A stretch of 19,482 nt of DNA from JBIOJM01 sp044450785 (lineage in GTDB: Bacteria; Planctomycetota; Planctomycetia; Isosphaerales; Isosphaeraceae): assembly GCA_044450785.1 (NCBI GenBank), contig JBIOJM010000182.1, positions 1 to 19,482 on the forward strand, written 5' to 3'. The notes beneath the pieces were generated by a model that saw nothing but the letters and a program-made list of their open reading frames with translations, did no database searches and was not told the DNA's origin. The translations under genes and the position numbers were made by a program. Positions 16,422 through 19,482 of this stretch are shown in pieces; positions within the stretch are counted from its first letter, which is position 1; the number at the start of each line of letters is the position of its first letter.

Positions 16422-18932
16422 TTACGGTTTTGCTCGCGTGAGGAATGGCCGGGGGTTGAACGATCTGGAGATTTGGCGCTCAAGGCCTCGGATTGAGGCT
16501 GCCGTCCGCGAGTAGATGCTGTAAGTGGCCAGATTGGTCACCACGACCGTAGCGAGCGAGGTGAAGCCCCAGGCAAAGGCCCCTGCGACGCAGAAAAGAT
16601 TCGGAATCAGCGCATAGCCATGCGCAACCTTGAGGCGGCGCTGGTGGATGTGCGCGATGTCCCAAAGCTCGCCAAGCTTGGTAAGCCGGGGCTGAAGCAG
16701 CCAGATCGGCGCGGGATCATGATCCATCTCGTTGATTTCACCTTCGATGAGGGAAATGGCCACATGCGCCTCGGCCGCGATGCGAGGATCGATACGGCAG
16801 TCTCCGACGTAGGCGACTTTGACGCCGCGCCGGCGGCAGTATTGCAGAAAGTGAACCCGGTCGTCCGCCGACTGGCTGCCGATATGGAAGTCCGCCCCCA
16901 TCGCCACCGCCAAGGGGGTAAGGGTCGAGGGTGGCCGTTCCGAGACGATTCCGACCTGGAGATTTCGCTTGGAACGTAACCGCCGTAGCGTGGACGCGGC
17001 CTCGAGCCGGCTCGAGTGCCGGAAGTGGATCAGACCCGCGACTCGCCCGTTGATCCCGACCATGAGCGAATTGGGTGGGTCCGATTCGATCCGGCATGGA
17101 GCGCTCTGGTCAGACGGTATTGAAGGCCCTCGGGCGCGCGGGCCAAGATCGCCGACCTTGATGCGATCGTTCCCGTGCAGCAAGGTCACATCCGTCGCGA
17201 ACTCGATCGGCTGAAGGTCAAGTGGTGCGATTCCCCGGTCGAGGCATCCACTGCGAAGCGCGGCGGCACGTTCGTCGTCAAGATCGTGGAAAGCGGCAGC
17301 GGCGTAGCGGAGCAGATCCTCCTCGCCACAACCGGGGAAGACCTGGATGGCATCCACCTCCAGCTCGGTGCGATTGAGCGCGACGTGATCGTCAAGGACC
17401 AAGAGGTCGGTCGTGGCCAGCCGCTCAATTGCCTCGGGATTGCGGATCAGGATGCCGTGGCGGAGGCAAAGGGCGACGGATTGGAGTGTTTCGAGCGGGA
17501 ACGCCAATCCCGGACCGGAGGCATAGTCAAGGCGCAGGATGGGAAGGGCCGTCGAGACGTCACCGACCAAGAGTCCGAGGCCGGCGACGACCATGGTCGG
17601 CGTGACGGTCCGTTCGGCGAGTATCTCACCTCGCAGGGTCGGAGTTCGCACGCCATGCATCAGTGAGGTCGCCGCCAGTGTTGCCCGGGCCAGTGTGGCA
17701 GCCCGAGTGTCTACTCCGTGTCGCAGCACCTCGATACGCAATTCGCCGAGCCGGAGCGTCGAGCCCGCCAAGACCGTGTCGTCGGGCTGTTTGCGGGACA
17801 GGCCCTCGACACCTTGGACCATCCGCTCGTCGACCAAGCCTCGACCATGGAGGACCCGTCCATCCGCCGGGATCTGTTCTCCGGCTGAGACCAGGATCAC
17901 GTCATGCGGCTTGAGGTCCTCGATCAAGACCTCGACTTCGACACCGGATGGCTCCGGAGTTGCCAGCCGGACATAGCACGGCTGCTGGATGATCTGGCCC
18001 AGCAGCCTGCGCCTTGTGTTCTTCAATTCGTCGCGGTACAGGCGCTGCCAGAACCTCAGCATCCAGCTCATCCCGGCCGCCACGATGAACTGGCCGGTGG
18101 CCACGGTCGCCACCACGATGCTTGTATACAGCGCCGGCAGACCCAACCGCCCGTGGAGCAGTTGCCGGCCCGCAACGCGGAACATATCAAGATTTGAGCC
18201 TACCAGCAAGGCGGTACAGGCCGGCAGCAAGGCCGGGGTGGCCATCTCGCCGGCGAATGCCAGCACCAGCGAGGTGTTGGGCAGGCCGAAACTGACCGGT
18301 TTCGGACGGGAGGGCTCGAGGTCTGGGAATGCCGGTCTCTGTCGCGCGTGATCGAGAATTCGCAGAAGATGCAAAGCGCTTATCAAACCCGGATCAAAGC
18401 GGATGAGCACGCTGCCGGTGACGTGCGATACGCTGCACTTGAGAACCCCGGAGACATTTTCGATGACGTTCGAGATGCGACTTGCCAGGGTCGCGTCGCG
18501 ACGAATCGCCTCATGGCGGAGCCGGATCCTCCCGGGTCGGTCCGCGACGATGTCCCAGGTCGTAAGAATCGTGCCAAATCGCTGGATCTTGACCCGGCCA
18601 GCGGATCGAGAAAGATCCGGCTGAATGGAACTGTCAGAGAACGCCGCGGCGTCCGGGTGAAACTGACCTCGGATGGCTGCCGCCAGGCGCTGGAGGAGAT
18701 CGGTCAACCGCAACGGGCCAGGGCCATAGCGGATCTCTGCCGTGGATTGGTCACGGTCGATTTCCACCCACTTGACTTCATCCAGCGCGAAGATGCGGCG
18801 GAGAAAGACAGCACACAGGTCACCGAGCCGCTTTCCGAAGAGATCCTCGTCGCGCAGCCGAATCACACCATCGGACCAGGATACCCCGACTCGCGCGGAC
18901 GAACTCAGTTTTCGGGCACGACTGGCGGTCAT
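16422..18932 (-). CDS. Degenerate heavy-metal (P1B) P-type-ATPase-like protein, probably catalytically impaired
   Basis: 836 residues in one intact frame. The architecture follows P1B pumps: two HMA-like ferredoxin folds without CxxC (about 25-85 and 128-182, the second beginning PGRIRLR as in HMA_2 domains), membrane segments at about 219-290, an actuator domain with PADGRVL (near 355), membrane segments at 445-485, a phosphorylation/nucleotide region, and a final pair at about 771-812. The signature motifs are altered: TGES is GVEG (374-377), CPC is SGPG (472-475), DKTGT is DDHVA (514-518), the HP motif is absent, TGD is SER (664-666), GDGxND is GDCRID (710-715). D514, E376, D711 and D715 remain. 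Structural fold is confident; ion transport is doubtful. A regulatory or scaffold role, or unusual chemistry, is possible. ATG 18932 has only a weak Shine-Dalgarno. Confidence 0.85.
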   Translation of the reverse strand: MTASRARKLSSSARVGVSWSDGVIRLRDEDLFGKRLGDLCAVFLRRIFALDEVKWVEIDRDQSTAEIRYGPGPLRLTDLLQRLAAAIRGQFHPDAAAFSDSSIQPDLSRSAGRVKIQRFGTILTTWDIVADRPGRIRLRHEAIRRDATLASRISNVIENVSGVLKCSVSHVTGSVLIRFDPGLISALHLLRILDHARQRPAFPDLEPSRPKPVSFGLPNTSLVLAFAGEMATPALLPACTALLVGSNLDMFRVAGRQLLHGRLGLPALYTSIVVATVATGQFIVAAGMSWMLRFWQRLYRDELKNTRRRLLGQIIQQPCYVRLATPEPSGVEVEVLIEDLKPHDVILVSAGEQIPADGRVLHGRGLVDERMVQGVEGLSRKQPDDTVLAGSTLRLGELRIEVLRHGVDTRAATLARATLAATSLMHGVRTPTLRGEILAERTVTPTMVVAGLGLLVGDVSTALPILRLDYASGPGLAFPLETLQSVALCLRHGILIRNPEAIERLATTDLLVLDDHVALNRTELEVDAIQVFPGCGEEDLLRYAAAAFHDLDDERAAALRSGCLDRGIAPLDLQPIEFATDVTLLHGNDRIKVGDLGPRARGPSIPSDQSAPCRIESDPPNSLMVGINGRVAGLIHFRHSSRLEAASTLRRLRSKRNLQVGIVSERPPSTLTPLAVAMGADFHIGSQSADDRVHFLQYCRRRGVKVAYVGDCRIDPRIAAEAHVAISLIEGEINEMDHDPAPIWLLQPRLTKLGELWDIAHIHQRRLKVAHGYALIPNLFCVAGAFAWGFTSLATVVVTNLATYSIYSRTAASIRGLERQISRSFNPRPFLTRAKP

Positions 18933-18979
18933 CTCGATCCGATTCTCGATGGCGTTTTTGAAGCTGTTTCCCCCCTCAT

Positions 18980-19183
18980 TTACGCTGGCTCTCGGAGTAC
19001 GTACGGCTTGAGCTGGCCGCTCTCGACCATGGTCTCCAGCAATGAGGCGATTTCGCTTTCTTCACGGTCGAACACGTTGAAAATCTGGCGCAGCTTGTGC
19101 CGCCGCTTCTCAACCTCGTAGCCAAAATACAAGAGAGCCAGGGCACCCACGATGATCGGCACGAGGGGAGTTTCTTCGTTCAT
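18980..19183 (-). CDS. 67-residue single-span membrane protein
   Basis: After a short acidic start (MNEETP) there is one hydrophobic segment (LVPIIVGALALLYFGYEV, about residues 7-24). A basic juxtamembrane stretch (EKRRHKLRQ) and a soluble helical tail with acidic and hydrophobic residues follow (FDREESEIASLLETMVESG). By the positive-inside rule the tail is probably cytoplasmic. The ATG at 19183 has AGGAGG at ideal spacing, one of the best ribosome binding sites in the window. It ends 47 bp before the ATPase-like gene and starts 29 bp after the stop of the partial gene upstream. Small single-span proteins accompany some P-type ATPases as regulators; that role here is inference. No named family was recognised. 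Confidence 0.75.
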   Translation of the reverse strand: MNEETPLVPIIVGALALLYFGYEVEKRRHKLRQIFNVFDREESEIASLLETMVESGQLKPYVLREPA

Positions 19184-19212
19184 GGAACCTCCTCGATTGA
19201 GCGAGATGGCGA

Positions 19213-19482
19213 CTAAAGCAATTCCGTCGATGCTTCGCGGAGAATCTTGATCATACCATCGACTCCCTCTCGATACAGCTCGCGGCGGATCGTGCGATCC
19301 AGAGGAACCGCCGTTCGGTTGATGGCAACGAAGCGGAGAAATTCCTGCAGCCGGGCCAGCGCCTGCGCGGGATGCTTGATAAGGCCCAGGTTCAGTCGGA
19401 AGCCCCGATAGCCACGGGATTTTCGATAGGTGGGGGCGTAGAGGTCGTAGACCAGGATAATCGGGTCGTGCCCGATCAGGCG
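19213..19482 (-). CDS. Unrecognised protein, C-terminal 89 residues (5' end outside window)
   Basis: The minus-strand frame is open from the right edge to TAG at 19213-19215 and has no start codon in the window. The visible part begins RLIGHDPIILVYDLYAPTY, then a basic patch with RKSRGYRGFRLN, and continues as amphipathic helices (ALARLQEFLRFVAINR, TIRRELYREGVDGMIKIL). It has no membrane segment, cysteine or recognisable catalytic motif. It lies 29 bp upstream of the 67-residue membrane protein on the same strand, so it is probably the upstream member of the same operon. Function unknown. Confidence 0.68.
   Translation of the reverse strand, partial: RLIGHDPIILVYDLYAPTYRKSRGYRGFRLNLGLIKHPAQALARLQEFLRFVAINRTAVPLDRTIRRELYREGVDGMIKILREASTELL

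Overview
This window looks like DNA from a planctomycete, probably of the Isosphaeraceae type. The main reason is the 3,506-residue protein in the middle: its N-terminus carries the LEPR-XLL-like motif (seen here as LEGLELRTLLA) that marks very large exported planctomycete proteins. High GC, strong GC at third codon positions and long antisense shadow frames fit this. The assignment rests on protein recognition only.

Left part (1-3200): a plasmid-style maintenance module. The 3' end of a probable replication initiator gene enters from the left edge. Facing it on the minus strand is a ParA-type partition ATPase followed by a small protein with a ribbon-helix-helix-like segment, the usual partner of a short ParA. 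Upstream of parA lies about 1.1 kb of apparently non-coding DNA packed with degenerate copies of CATGGTTCCTTGG, many of them locally palindromic. It is in the right place to be the partition centromere or origin iterons. So the window is probably from a plasmid or a plasmid-derived island.

Middle (3200-14370): a spacer with two weak promoter candidates, then one 10.5 kb gene for a giant, probably secreted or surface protein. In order it has: the planctomycete N-terminus, a first BNR/Asp-box propeller region, four proprotein-convertase P-like domains (one inside the first propeller, three after it), a second long Asp-box propeller, Ig-like domains, FG-GAP/VCBS-like repeats, a Thr-Gly linker encoded by a minisatellite, and a Lys/His-rich basic tail. 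No protease or other catalytic domain was recognised. A hairpin separates it from the convergent downstream gene.

Right part (14370-19482): all genes are on the minus strand. In transcription order they are a partial unrecognised gene, a 67-residue single-span membrane protein, an 836-residue P-type-ATPase-like protein, a PGPGW-type small membrane protein, and, after a 258-bp gap, an exported metal-dependent amidohydrolase. The first four are closely spaced and probably one operon. The ATPase-like protein keeps the overall architecture of heavy-metal P1B pumps but has lost most signature motifs (TGES, CPC, DKTGT, HP, TGD, GDGxND). It is one intact frame, so it may be a maintained pseudo-transporter. 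That operon and the repeat array upstream of parA are the two most interesting items.
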